Assembly (NCBI GenBank): GCA_030220185.1
Contig: JASPKZ010000420.1
Coordinates: forward strand, 496,001-560,000
Origin: Diploptera punctata
Taxonomy: Eukaryota; Arthropoda; Insecta; Blattodea; Blaberidae
DNA: 64,000 nucleotides
Direction: 5' to 3'
Positions 22,204 to 34,020 of this stretch are shown piece after piece; within the stretch, counting starts at the first letter, position 1; every line of letters starts with the position of its first letter. The notes under the pieces are model-generated. The model made no database searches. It was not told where the DNA came from and saw only the letters and a program-made list of their open reading frames with translations. Made by a program: the position numbers and the translations under genes.

Positions 22204-22680
22204 ACTATTTTATATCTAAAAAAAGTGTTTTTCATGTTATGTAAACTATTAAAGCTTCTGAATAGTGAAGACGATTTTTCCGCCAGGAAAAGGAATAGCA
22301 ATAACAATTTAATCTCTTTATGCAGAAAGGACTTTAGTCTATTTTATGAATACATTATATATTAGCGTGTTCTATACTCCAATAAGTATATTTCTTTGGT
22401 CATAGATTTATCTTATACTCGAAAGAATGAAGCAAGTCAGAATTCCTTTAATTGCTAAAACACTATAGGTAGAAGTGCAGAGCATTCCAATATGAAATAC
22501 CAGTCTCTTAAAAAAATGAAATTCTAAAACTGAATCAATTAAACTTTCAATATTGAAGAAGTTTAAACATTTATATCTACATAATTGTACAGACGTTAAT
22601 GTTATCCAGAAGTTTATTGTATACTGATCTGATGGGGTTTACGTTTCTTGACGTTCGTCCTGAAATTCGTGGGTCTCCAG

Positions 22681-23810
22681 TCTGAAGGTTTTCTAGCTCG
22701 CAAAATCATAAATTAAAGCCTCTGAGGATAATCGCATCATAACAAAATGTATATGATTTAATCAACAAAATAAAGGCATGTTCCGTTAAGCAGCATAAAA
22801 TGTTGACCATAAATTGGTAAGGAATTTGTTTAGTTCACGCATAAACTGCGTATCGGAATTTTTTTATTATTATAAATGCTTTATAGGCCTATATTACACA
22901 ATAATTTGACTATTGTAATACTGTTGCTACGATACTTTATATTTCGAATATATGTACAAAAATCACAAGTTTCAAAATAGTTAGCAATTAAAAATTTGTA
23001 AAATATGAGAAATTTGATGCTATCTCGTATGAAATAGATTCTATCTATTTTCTCGATTGCTAATCACAAGTAGGAATGAGATGAACAAAGAAATCAAACA
23101 TAGCTCTATTCTGGAAATGCGTGCTATTATGCATTGCAGAGACTCTTGATATCCCAACTCCTTTCAAAAAACGTTAAACTGAAAATATATAAAACTATTA
23201 TTCTACCAGTTATATTATATGGGTGCGAAACATGGACTCTTACTTTCTGAAGGTTTTCTAGCTCGCAAAATCATAAATTAAAGCCTCTGAGGAAAATCGC
23301 ATCATAACAAAATGTATATAATTTAATCAACAAAATAAAGACATGTTCCGTTAAGCAGCATAAAATGTTGACCATAAATTGGTAAGGAATTTGTTTAGTT
23401 CACGCATACACTGCCTATCGGAATTTTTTTATTATTATAAATGCTTTATAGGCCTATATTACACAATAATTTGACTATTGTAATACTGTTGCTACGATAC
23501 TTTATATTTCGAATATATGTACAAAAATCACAAGTTTCAAAATAGTTAGCAATTAAAAATTTGTAAAATATGAGAAATTTGATGCTATCTCGTATGAAAT
23601 AGATTCTATCTATTTTCTCGATTGCTAATCACAAGTAGGAATGAGATGAACAAAGAAATCAAACGTAGCTCTATTCTGGAAATGCATGCTATTATGCATT
23701 GCAGAGACTCTTGATATCCCAACTCCTTTCAAAAAACGTTAAACTGAAAATATATAAAACTATTATTCTACCAGTTATATTATATGGGTGCGAAACATGG
23801 ACTCTTACTT
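22681..23810 (+). repeat. 565-bp direct tandem duplication
   Basis: 22681-23245 is repeated as 23246-23810 with roughly ten differences and no indels that I noticed. The unit contains about 380 bases of unique-looking flank plus the first ~185 bases of a 5'-truncated LINE-A copy. The junction falls inside 'cttacttt|ctgaagg', so the duplication happened after LINE-A insertion and has few substitutions. Confidence 0.92.
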
Positions 23811-24237
23811 TAAGGGAGGAAAGGAGATTACAAGTATTTGAGAATAAAGTACTTAGGAAAATGTTTGGGCCAAAGAGAGATGAACAAACAGGTGAATGGA
23901 GAATACAACTTAACAATGAACTACATGATCTTTATAGGAAGCCAGATATAATAAGAACAGTTAAGTCCCGTAGACTGCGATGGGCAGGACATGTTGCACG
24001 TATAGGGAATGAAAGACTTGCATGGAAGCTTCTTGTAGGAAAAGCAGAGGGAAAACGCCCAGTTGGTAGACCAAGAATTAGGTGGGAGAATAACATTAAC
24101 TATGATTTGAGGGAAGTATATTATACAGGGAATGATTGGAAAGCATTAGCTGAGGATAGAGATGTATGGAGAGCTTATGTCCGTTCGGCCATGAACCTGC
24201 GGATTCGATAGTGCCAGTGAGTAAGTAAGTAAGTACT
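23061..24237 (+). pseudogene. LINE-A copy, 5'-truncated, with duplicated 5' end
   Basis: Starts at 'aatcacaagtaggaatgag', is duplicated as part of the 565-bp tandem unit, and then continues to the 3' end. The ORF at 23699-24211 (170 aa) is the C-terminal domain: 'IYKTIILPVILYGCETW', 'ENKVLRKMFGPKRDEQTGEW', 'RLRWAGHVARIGNERLAWKL', 'RPVGRPRIRWENNINYDL'. This domain follows the RT thumb in this family; it is conserved across copies, but its biochemical role is unknown to me. The tail is 'gtgccagtgagtaag' then TAAG repeats. There is no RT core or endonuclease, so the copy is dead on arrival. Confidence 0.9.
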
Positions 24238-24404
24238 ATTTTAAATTAGATTGAATTGTTAAAAGGAGAAAAATACATAGTAAGTACCGTAAATCAGTTT
24301 ACAAATTTATGTTCTGAAACTGATGTAAATAACTTTATTCAAACATCTTTTTCAAAAGACGTAAGTAAGCACTGTTTCTTACGATGCGAGCATATTATTA
24401 CTAG

Positions 24405-24545
24405 TACACAGTCCACGGCATAAGGTCTCTCCCGGAACAATTATCTCTTGGATTTTTCCACTACAAAGAAATTCATTGTCTTCGGCGGGTTTGAACCACG
24501 TGGTTCTAGAAATTCTTAAATTGATATTGCCTCGGCTCTGGAGAT
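24405..24545 (-). repeat. S3 SINE fragment
   Basis: Shares 'cacagtccacggcataag', 'ggatttttcc' and a B-box remnant ('gcgggtttgaacc') with S3 copies elsewhere. It is degenerate. Confidence 0.6.
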
Positions 24546-25589
24546 GAGTTAGCCTTACTCCAGGTTAATATAAGCAATTATTGTAAATATTACTGAAGGA
24601 TTGGGTGATATGATTACTTCCGGGATAAATACTCATAAGTTTTGGTGTTGGATAACCCAGTGGTTTTCACGTTCACTTTCTTCAAAGAGACTTGAGGTAT
24701 TTCGATTATTACTTAATTGTACAAAAATTGTGTTGAATTAATTGAACATATTTATTAATTCCATAAGGCATTCCTATATATTCCAACCAACTATGTTTGA
24801 TTTGGCGTATTTATTTCAACTATCCGTTCTAACATGTTTATATAAATTCAAACAATATGAATAATTTAGGCCTATATTTGAAATATTTAGATTTTTTCTA
24901 TCTGTTAATTATTATTAATTCATGTTATTTAAATGAATCTACCCTATTCTGGGGATTCCAATTGTTATGAACTATCTCAGAACGAATGAATGAAGAGGTG
25001 ACAATGATCGAAGCATTGCCCAGTGTGCCGCGATTGGAACCAGTTGAGGCTCCCTGGCGGTTAATTCCTTAGTTTGGGATTTAACCACTTCACGTGCCTT
25101 ATGTTTTCATCAAATGTAATCTTCTTCGATGAAATGGATAAATTACCAGCTGAAGCTTAACACAATCACATGACCAAATGCTATTCTCCTATTGTTCGAA
25201 CCCTAACCATTTTCATAGATATATTATAATTCGATATCTAAAATATGTTATTATTATCTCTGTCCAATTAAACTAAGGATGGATTTATCTATTCAAACAA
25301 TTATAAATATCAAATTATTACCAATTCAATGAAACACAATAGTTTTCCAAGTGTACTCAACTAAATTTAAATACCATTATTTATCTCAAATATTATTTAT
25401 ATAATTATTTTTTATTCAGTGCTATCAGTTTGTCATATTGACATGCCAGATATTTTCTCCTTGCACTGGCGTATTGTAACCCACTGCTGAGGTTGGGGTG
25501 CCTGGAATACGGGGTTACGCTGCCCCAATAATATGATGGTAATGATCCGCCAGAAGAGACCACAACTCTACATTTAATTTAATGAAATG
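24546..25589. other. No gene recognised
   Basis: AT-rich. Contains at 25015-25075 the short repeat also found inverted at 3175-3230. Confidence 0.4.
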
Positions 25590-25765
25590 AATATGATAAT
25601 GATGGCCAGATTATGTTCGGGGCCCGTTTTGGTCCTAATGTGTCCTGACATTTGTCTTACAGATGAGGAAAAACACCGAAAAACCTCACCCAGGAAACTT
25701 GTCTCGACCGAGATCGAACTCGGACCCGCTGAATGACAAAGCAGACAAGACTACAGTCCTAGACT
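25590..25765 (-). repeat. S1 SINE fragment
   Basis: Minus-strand match to S1: 'cctcacccagg', 'acatttgtcttacag' and a B-box remnant in 'cgagatcgaactcgg', ending at the 'gatggccagattatgttcgg' block. The distal (ATC)n block is nearly absent. Confidence 0.75.
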
Positions 25766-26271
25766 TCTATTTAATTATTGAGTCCACTCTTTTATGCAAC
25801 AAAATAAATGTAAAGATTCTTTACAAAGTTAAGTAAATAAAATATTCACTTTTAATTTAAGATTTAAATATTCTAAATATCGTGCTTAAATTTTTGATAT
25901 GGTCATTTTCGGTGATTATTTAAGTAGATTTGTTGAAAAATTGTAGAAAAAATCTCAAAAATATTTTCATGGTCACAATCGCTATAGCTTAATTCATTCG
26001 TAATTCGCTAAAGAATCAGTTACATTCTGTGCCCAACAGTACGAAATAAGATTATTCACAATATAAATACATAACCCACATCATTATATTTTAACACCGA
26101 CTTCCATGTTTGTACTTCATAAATGTCCGGTATGATATTCGAGGTAAGAAATTTTTCTGACTAACGTCGGATATTAACAATTGCATTTGTAAGGGCACAC
26201 AAGAATACAAGATGAATGATAACTAAAAATATGTTGGAGAAGAAAGGAAGATATAGCAATTTAATAATGCA
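25766..26271. other. AT-rich, nothing recognised
   Basis: No supported feature on either strand. Confidence 0.4.
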
Positions 26272-26692
26272 GGGAGGAAAGGTGATTACGAATACTTGAG
26301 AATAGGAATATTTTTGGACCAAAGAGAGATGAACAGACAGGTGAATGGAGAAGACTAATAATAATGAACTACATGGTCTTTATAGGAAGTCAGATATAAT
26401 AACAACAGTTAAGTCTCGTGTACTGCGATGGACAGGACATGTGGCACGCATGGGGAATGAGATACATGAATGGAAACTTCTTGTAAGAAAACCAGAGGGA
26501 AAACGCCTAGTTGGTAGACCAAGAATGGCGTGGGATAATAACATTTACCATGATTTGAAGGAAATGGATTATACAGGGGATGATTGAAAACATTAAATCA
26601 GGATAGAGATGTATGAAGAGCTTATATCCGCGTGGCCATGAATCTACGGGCTCGATAGTGCCAATGAGTTAGTTAGTTAGTTAGTTAAGAAC
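26272..26692 (+). pseudogene. LINE-A copy, strongly 5'-truncated
   Basis: Begins at the 'gggaggaaaggtgattac' point of the C-terminal domain and runs to the tail, here a TTAG variant ('gagttagttagttagtta'). The ORF at 26345-26587 covers 'NNELHGLYRKSDIITTVKSR' through 'GRPRMAWDNNIYHDLKEMDY'. Several substitutions separate it from the 24 and 37 kb copies, and a stop follows 'YTGDD'. Confidence 0.88.
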
Positions 26693-27119
26693 AGGAATTA
26701 TTATTTGAAGGGTACTAGAGGATATAGAATGAATGGACAGGGATGACTATCGTCCGACGCTGTGGGGTGGACGGCGTATTCCCTAACTTCCACTCTGGAA
26801 ATGCTGATTCGATTCATGGCGGGATAGGGAATTCTTAAATCGTAGACTCCTTTGTGCTGGAAATTTGACCCGTAAATTGTGAAAAAAGTATGAAACGGCA
26901 AGACAATGTAAAAACAAAATGGAAAAAAACTGAAACAAAAAAATACAGATCAAATTAAAGAATGAAGAAGAAAAATACAACTTTAGGCAGAGAAATATGT
27001 GTAAACATTGGAAATATTTATAGGAATAAAACAAAATTGTATCATCAGTCTGAAACTTGAATGTTAAGAAAATGGTCACTGAATCACCAAGAATTATCTT
27101 GGAATAGAAAAGATTAATT
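26693..27119. other. No gene recognised
   Basis: Two overlapping minus-strand ORFs (66 and 98 aa) are AT-driven and have no recognisable motif. Confidence 0.35.
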
Positions 27120-27470
27120 TCCTCTCCTCCTTCTTCTACTACAAGGTTTAGGCTATGCAGCCTGATCCGACGTAGTTAAAAGTGGAGTCCATCTTCTACG
27201 TGGTCGGCCAACATCTCTTGTTCCTCTGGGATTATAGAGGAAGGTTCTTTTTTGATATTCTTTCGTTGTTCATTCTCATTAAGTGTTCTGTCCATTTCCG
27301 TTTTATAGTGAATTATTGATTAATTCAGTCTATAATTTTTATTATTATTTTCGCTGATTTTATCTTCAATTTTATATATATATATTTAATTCTTCTCGTA
27401 TAGTTTCATTCCTTATTCTATCCGCTCTTGTGCATCCTTTCACATTACGTAAAAATAGCATTTCCGCAGA
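27120..27470 (-). pseudogene. LINE-E C-terminal fragment
   Basis: Minus-strand translation in shifting frames gives 'RIRNETIREELNI', 'IEDKISENN', 'MNNERIS' and 'LYNPRGTRDVGRPRRRWTPL' followed by a short end. This is the usual C-terminus of an insect non-LTR element (ERI-PK...GRP-RRW) and differs in wording from LINE-A, -B and -D. An (AT)n run sits in the middle. Only the distal end is left, so the clade cannot be judged. Confidence 0.7.
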
Positions 27471-28365
27471 ATAATTTCCAATCTTCTAAAATTTCAACAT
27501 TGTTAGTATTTCTGTTGAAAAAGTCAAACATTTCCGTCAGAGTTATTCAAATGGGATCGCAAATTTTCAAAACACTATACATTAACACTACAGAAAAATA
27601 TGACATTGATGGAAAATATTTCGGTCACAATGACAAGTATATTTTGTAAAAGAATAAAAATCGCAACAGAAAAATTGTATTCTACATAAATACAAAGCAG
27701 TTTGTTTTCTTTGGCTAAAGAATATATTTCCTGATTGTAGTATCAAGTTCAGAAGTTCCCATGACGAAACGATTTGTTGTATAAATGCGTCACTTGAACA
27801 ATGGGGAGGAGAATTGCAAATTAATAGTAAACAAAGCAACCATTTAATAATAATATAAAACTATTTAACATCTAGTCATTGATTAATATTTTCTAATTAT
27901 GTATACTTCAAAAGTAAAAAAGTTATGCATTTTCATCCCTGGTTTTGTTGAAGAGGATGAAATTATTTTAAAAGAAAAAAAGATCCAAGTACGGTATGAG
28001 ATAAGCAATTTAAGTAAAGAAAAAAACTTGTGAATTAAATTTCAAAATACTTACACTCATCGTATATAGTAACCAATATAATATATACATATATGACTTT
28101 TCGTACATAATATATTAGAAAATATCACTTTGCAATCCAGAAACAATTACAAAGCTAAAATTTGTTACGCTGTGGAAAAAAATATAGAGCTCTAGTCCAG
28201 TTAGTATTTAATTCAACGAAGCTATTTAACAACTCGGGTCATAGGTGTCGTAACCTGGGCATGGAAGGTCCAAAAAATATATCTCATAAGTTTCGATTCC
28301 ACGTTTAGTTTCTTTCAAGAGCCGTAAATATGTGATGTGAAACTTCAGAAAAAATGTGTGTATAT
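27471..28365. other. AT-rich, nothing recognised
   Basis: Short ORFs at 27428-27649 and 27588-27839 overlap on opposite strands and show no family signature. Confidence 0.35.
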
Positions 28366-28774
28366 GTCTCTCTCTCTCCATCTCTCTCTCTCCAACTCTC
28401 TCTCTCCATCTCTCTCTCTCTCCCATCTCTCTCTCTCTCCATCTCTCTCTCCCCATCTCTCTCTCCACTCTCTCTCCATCTCTCTCTCTCTCTCCATCTC
28501 TCTCTCTCCATCTCTCTCTCTCCATCTCTCTCTCTCCATCTCTCTCTCTCCATCTCTCTCTCTCCATCTCTCTCTCTCCATCTCTCTCTCTCCATCTCTC
28601 TCTCTCCATCTCTATCACTCCCTCTCACTCCATCTCTCTCCTCACTCCATCTCTCTCTCTCTCTCCATCTCTCTCTCTCTCCATCTCTCCTCTCTCTCTC
28701 CATCTCTCCCTCTCTCTCTCTCTCCATCTCTCTCTCTCTCCATCTCTCTCTCTCTATCTCTCTCTCTATCCATC

Positions 28775-28819
<45 letters not shown>
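28366..28819 (+). repeat. TC-rich minisatellite (TCTCTCTCTCCA-type units)
   Basis: About 450 bases of (TC)n interrupted at regular intervals by CCA, giving 12- to 16-base units such as 'tctctctctccatc'. It ends in pure (TC)n. Long ORFs in all frames (Ser/Leu-rich on plus, Glu/Arg-rich on minus) are by-products of the absence of stops. Confidence 0.97.
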
Positions 28820-28824
<5 letters not shown>

Positions 28825-29693
28825 GGGTGAAAGGGGAGGATTTTTCCGAAATCAAACCTATCATATATCAATTAATTATTAAATACAGTAAAGTCGAGTT
28901 CGTTAACCACAAAAATGGCCCATTAGGAGTAGAGTTAACGAGAACTAAACTTAAATAAATCTCTCTACCAACCGCAATTTTCAATTATTTGCAATGAAAC
29001 TTGGCATTATTTAAATAAAATTAGAAAAATATTTTCAAAACTTCACCCGAACTCGACCAGATTTTTACGCCCAGGAAAAAAATATATACCTATCCACCAC
29101 AGCAGATTTTTTTACCCGCGAATTGTGGATTCAAGAAGATCATTGGAATATATGTTGCTGCGACCGACTACCGATTACTGTGACAAAATAAATACCTTGA
29201 TAATATGAAACATACAAGTAAGCCTGTTTGCTCCATACTATCGTTTTTGGAATCTTTCGACTTTACTATAATTTAAGAGCTGGTCGACTTCTGTTCAAAA
29301 CCAAACGTAACATTTAACGATGGACTTCAACAGCATGTTCACTATAAATACGCCAGTTTCAAATTTTATGTCAACATATAAGTTTTCTCCATTTTACCAT
29401 GAATTTTCAAGTTACCATTTCCATACCATACCAGAATATTGTACTATTTCACCTATTAAAGATTCTTCATATTTCAATGCCAAGTTATGTATCCTCTAAC
29501 CAGAATTTCAACACTCAATCACGTAATAATCTCTTGCTTAATACACCGCAACACAGGACATCTCATTACGCCACATCATACTCCTACGTATATCCACTTC
29601 CTGCAACAATTTTCTACCACAGGAATGCACATGTGGGATGTGAAAACAAATAACATTTATATTGCATTTTATATTTGGTTATTAATTATTACC

Positions 29694-29696
<3 letters not shown>
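28820..29696. other. No gene recognised
   Basis: AT-rich. Small ORFs at 29399-29780 have no recognisable domain. Confidence 0.35.

Positions 29697-29746
<50 letters not shown>
29697..29746 (+). repeat. (ATT)n microsatellite
   Basis: About 16 ATT units immediately precede the 5' end of the LINE-B copy. Confidence 0.95.
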
Positions 29747-31245
29747 GTATTTCAATTCCTTCTGGATTTTTTCGTGTTGAGACAGATTCCATAATATCAT
29801 TGGAAGAATTGAACAATAGTTTAAAGAAATTAAAAAATGGGAAGGCAACTGGCACAGATGGCTTGAATTCTGAATTGTACAAATATGCAGGCAAACAGTT
29901 CCATGAAAGACTGTTGTCCTTCTTTAATAATGTATTCAAAAACGCAGATATACCACAAGAATGGAAGACAAGCATTGTTATACCCCTGTTCAAGAAAGGA
30001 GACAAGAGAAAAAAAAATGGACAACTATACGGGAATCAGTTTGATAAACACATGCTACAAAATTTATGCAGACATTTTAAATGGAAAATTGAAAAGTTTC
30101 AGTGAAAAATTCCTTATGGAATGTCAAAATGGATTTAGGAAAGGACGATCTTGTATTGATTCAGCATTTTCTGTTAAACTATTGCTTGAAAAAAGAAGAG
30201 AATTCAACTTAGAAACACATTTTGCTTTCATAGATTTTGAAAAAGCATTCGACACAGTCAAGAGATCAAAACTCTTAAATATATTGGAAGACAGAAATAT
30301 ACCAAATTTACTTCTGCAGAACATACAAAATATTTACAAAGACAACACCATAAAGATTAAATTAAATAACAGATTTTCTGAAGAAGGAATTATAAATCGT
30401 GGTGTGAGACAAGGCTGCCCCCTAGCCCCAACACTCTTTGCAATTTATATCAATGAAGTAATATGTTGCTGGAACAAAACATAAATTTGGAATAAGAATA
30501 TCAGAAAATAGAAAATTAAACATCCTATTGTTTGCAGATGACCAAATAATAATAGCAAATTCCGAAGATAATCTACAGAAAGGTCTGTATGAACTTAACA
30601 AAATTACAGAAGAATGTGGATTAAAGATATCTACAGAAAAAACAAAAATTATGGCATTTCAAGGTGTAGATCCTGTCAGAAGTAAAATTGTACTGGAAAA
30701 TAACATTTTGGAGCAGGTGAATAATTTTACATATCTAGGATGCAATATCTCATATGAAGAAGAAAAGGATGTAAATGCAAAAATATCTAAATTTTTAAGA
30801 ATTTTAGGGTTAATAAATTCTATCTTCAAGCCACAGTTAGTCCAAAAGCATTCAAGACTGAAAGTGTATAAAACACTGGCTCTTCCGACTCTTTTGTATG
30901 GCAGCGAAGTATGGACGTTGAAACAGAAGGATATACAGAGAAATGAGATATCTTCGGAGGACTGCAGGATACACACTATTAGATCACAAAAAAATGAAGA
31001 CATCTTAGAAGAATTACACATGGAATCTTTAGAAAACAAAATTTCTAATTATAAGTCAAGATGGATGCAACATGTTCATCGAATGGAAGATCACAGAATA
31101 CCCAAACAAATGTTAAGATATCAACCTGCAGGAAGAAGAAGACCAGGACGTCCACTCAAAAGACTTCTGGATGGTGTTTCTCTTGAGGCCGAAACAGGTC
31201 AACAAATGGCCTAAATTCGTGAATGTACTATGATGATGATGATTA
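29747..31245 (+). pseudogene. LINE-B reverse transcriptase, 5'-truncated
   Basis: A non-LTR RT lacking the endonuclease. Order: 'LKKLKNGKATGTDGLNSELY' (RT block 1), 'IPQEWKTSIVIPLFKKGDKR', frameshift in a nine-A run near 30009, 'NGFRKGRSCIDSAF', 'HFAFIDFEKAFDTVKRSK' (motif A with Asp), 'GVRQGCPLAPTLFAIYINEV' (motif B), a second frameshift near 30470, 'LLFADDQIIIANS' (motif C, intact FADD), then 'LKISTEKTKIMAF' and thumb 'FTYLGCNIS'. The C-terminal domain ends 'QPAGRRRPGRPLKRLLDG'. A local double frameshift at 30940-30990 replaces 'EMRYLRRTAGYTLLDHK' by an out-of-frame stretch. The 3' tail is (ATG)n. All catalytic residues survive, but at least three shifts prevent expression. Confidence 0.92.
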
Positions 31246-31423
31246 TTATTGTACATTTAATCTGGACGAATTATACCATAACGTCTCTTCTTCTAGCCAA
31301 CCAGAAAAATATATGAATTAAAGATTTACTATTATGTATTCATGCTATGATACCTCTGAAACACATGTTCATATTATGGTATTGAATATATACAACAGTT
31401 ATATTTATACACGAATGATTATG

Positions 31424-31426
<3 letters not shown>

Positions 31427-31478
<52 letters not shown>

Positions 31479-31529
31479 GGTAATAATTAACATATATATA
31501 TATATAATGTGAAATTATTATTATTATCA

Positions 31530-31576
<47 letters not shown>

Positions 31577-31592
31577 ATTATTATTATTATAC
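31427..31592. repeat. (AAT)n and (ATT)n facing each other
   Basis: (AAT)n at 31427-31478 and (ATT)n at 31514-31592, separated by ~35 bases with an (AT)n core. The two runs are complementary and could form a long hairpin. Confidence 0.85.
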
Positions 31593-32144
31593 TGCTATTA
31601 AACTTCTTTTCAAAGTTAAAATTATGAGTTTAATTTCCCTTCTTCAAACAAATTAAACAATTATCTATTTTATTGTAGATACAACATTGCGGATGGATGA
31701 CTCATAGTGGGAACTTTCGAAATGTATTTCTAATAACTTGGAAACCCTGGCCAAACCACATGAACTTCCTGGTTTTATAAAATAAACGTTTATTTACAAC
31801 TGTTTTCGTCATTTTTATGTTCACAACTTAGAAAATATTACACAAGAAATAGTATACAACTATTAGGTATTTTATGTTGCTATCGAAGTTCTGATTGGTT
31901 GTTTTAGGTTAAGTGAAATAAATTAATAGGTCCAACGATCTCTAAATTCTTTATTTTCGCCATTTGGTGTTTATGTTACAAAAACAAAGACGCTGCCAAG
32001 TTCCTATTTCCCCAATAACACGTATACAGTATTGAATCAGCTATCCGAGGTTAACCACAGCATAGTTGGCTCTCCGATTCATAACGATACAATAGTTTAT
32101 TTCTAAACTTCCACATATGGTTGAAAAAAAAAACGTTTTAACTC
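31593..32144. other. No gene recognised
   Basis: AT-rich with no supported feature. Confidence 0.4.
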
Positions 32145-32535
32145 TTAATAATGGGAAGAGGGCCGTTGCTCTCTAGTGGTAACAACTTTGGCTCAAAAAC
32201 AGCTGGTCCATATTCGATCTACGGTCGGGAAAAGTTTCTGGGAAAAGGTTTTTCGCGGCTTTTCCTCAATTGTAAGACAACTTTCAGGAAATGTTATGAG
32301 CTAAATAGTCCCCAAACACTATCTTGTCATCATAATCATCCATGTATTCGTCTTGAATGTATTAGTAAATGGTGTGTACTTTCTTAAATATCCGTGTTGT
32401 GAAAATCACGTCCAAACATCGAGTTCATCACGTCCTTGTGTAAGCATTTGATTCAGAGTTAAAATCCTCTACTACAGGTTAAGTCTAAATATGATCCGGA
32501 GGACATTACGCAAGTAACTGTAGAGGTTAAACTAT
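32145..32535 (+). repeat. SINE S1-long, decayed
   Basis: Decayed head ('ctctctagtggtaacaac', B-box-like 'attcgatctac'), then 'tagtccccaaacactatc', 'cttaaatatccgtgttg', 'cacgtccttgtgt' and the distal 'gtagaggttaaact'. Same architecture as 4583-5020. Confidence 0.7.
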
Positions 32536-32569
32536 GGGAACGATAACAAGAAATAACGAGAATATCCAT

Positions 32570-32888
32570 CCATCTATAGTAATTCTACCCGAGGGCAGGT
32601 CTTTCATTGCAATCATAGCATTTTCATGCTATGATTTGCAGCTTTACTAGGTAATGTAGGTGTGGTAGCTTCCCGTTGCTTTCCACACCGGTGAAGGATG
32701 ATAATGATGATCATGATGATGATGGCCATATGATTTCGAGGACCGTTTGGGCCTTAAAGGTTTCCTGACATTTGTCTTACAGGTGAGGAAAAACCCCGAT
32801 AAAAACCTCACCCAGAAAAACTGCCCCGACCGGGGATCGAATCCGGGCCCGCTGCGTGACAAGGCAGCACACTACCTCGAGACCACAC
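32570..32888 (-). repeat. SINE S1, short form
   Basis: Complete reverse copy: head with 'ggtctcgaggtagtgtgctg' on the minus strand near 32885, B-box 'ggattcgatcccc', 'tgtaagacaaatgtcagg', the (ATC/ATG) block, and the 3' block with 'agcatgaaaatgctatg'. It is closely similar to 11380-11727. Confidence 0.88.
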
Positions 32889-33034
32889 GAAAATGTAATT
32901 GGCTTAATTTGTTTTTAAAGTAAAGTGATGATCTAATTCATATCGTGGCAAGCAAAAGTATCTCTCTTGCTATTAGAATTATTAGATATATATGAAGAAG
33001 GCAGATGGGAGGCAAAAGGTAGTGAAATGCATTT

Positions 33035-33367
33035 TATATAACCTCTCCTATATAAATCCCAATCCCAGCTGCTCGTGATGCAACCTGCCTAAAACAAACG
33101 GGGCTCTGGGGACCGAGTCACGGCGGTATAACCGTTCCATCAAGATACAGAGTAAATGCTGTATCATAATCGCGCCTGTCCAGAGGCCTAAGGTGGCAAC
33201 CCCACCAATAGACTTGCTCACTTCAGGCCAGCAACCTGTTGTGAGGAAGTACCTTACTAAAAAGTCTCAAAGATGTAAAAGAACTGCTCTAAATGATAAT
33301 GACCCAAGCTTGTTAAAGGATACGAATTGGAAGAAGAAGAAGAAGAAGAAGAAGAAGAAAAAAAAAA
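33035..33367 (+). repeat. LINE-B-associated 5' module with (AAG)n tail
   Basis: Contains 'ggaccgagtcacggcggtat', 'aaccgttccatca' and 'tgtccagag' in the same order as 53950-54180, where the block forms the 5' half of an internally deleted LINE-B. Here it ends in (GAA)n rather than joining LINE-B 3' sequence. The 65-codon ORF at 33193-33390 is partly homopolymer and is not supported as a gene. Confidence 0.65.
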
Positions 33368-34020
33368 GGCAGATAAATAGAGTAACATGATGTACACATA
33401 TTGAATATGTATGTCGTGCGTTTCAATTGTTCTAGATGACTCTTCATTAACAGTATATTACGATGCGAGGTTGGAAAGTATTTTTACAGAAGCCAGGAAA
33501 ATGTTTAAAAACCGAACGATATAATAGCGAGGTTTTAATTTCCGAGATTCTGTAAAACACTTCACAAACGTGCGTTGTACATTATTGTTTGCGCAATGGT
33601 GTTTTCAAAATAATAACACCTTTGTTGAAAATATTTGCGCTGATTATAAACAACTGACTAACGTTAACACTGTGGGCAATGTTCATTAGTTGAAACTACA
33701 ACACCAATCAATCATGGCGGCAAGTACGTATTTATTGTTTTATTTTGTTTCAAATAAAGTTCACTTTATTTAAAATGCAGTGATTTTTTTCCTATAATAT
33801 ATATTAACACTACCTTTTGGATAACTTTTTGTATATACATTGCACGTAGTATACATAGAGGGCAGTGGTTTTACTTCCCACACATAGTTTGTAATATCTA
33901 ATATTACAGTGTAGTTATTTTATTACAGTATAGTTATATCGATTTATATCCACTATCCGTCGTTATGACCACGTGTCTCCGTAATTTCAGGCCTTATGAC
34001 AGAAGAAATATACATTCACA
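33368..34020. other. No gene recognised
   Basis: AT-rich with no supported feature. Confidence 0.4.

Noticed and set aside
28226..28958. Long Ser/Leu- and Arg/Glu-rich ORFs in many frames
   Set aside because: Produced by the TC/GA minisatellite, which lacks stop codons in most frames.
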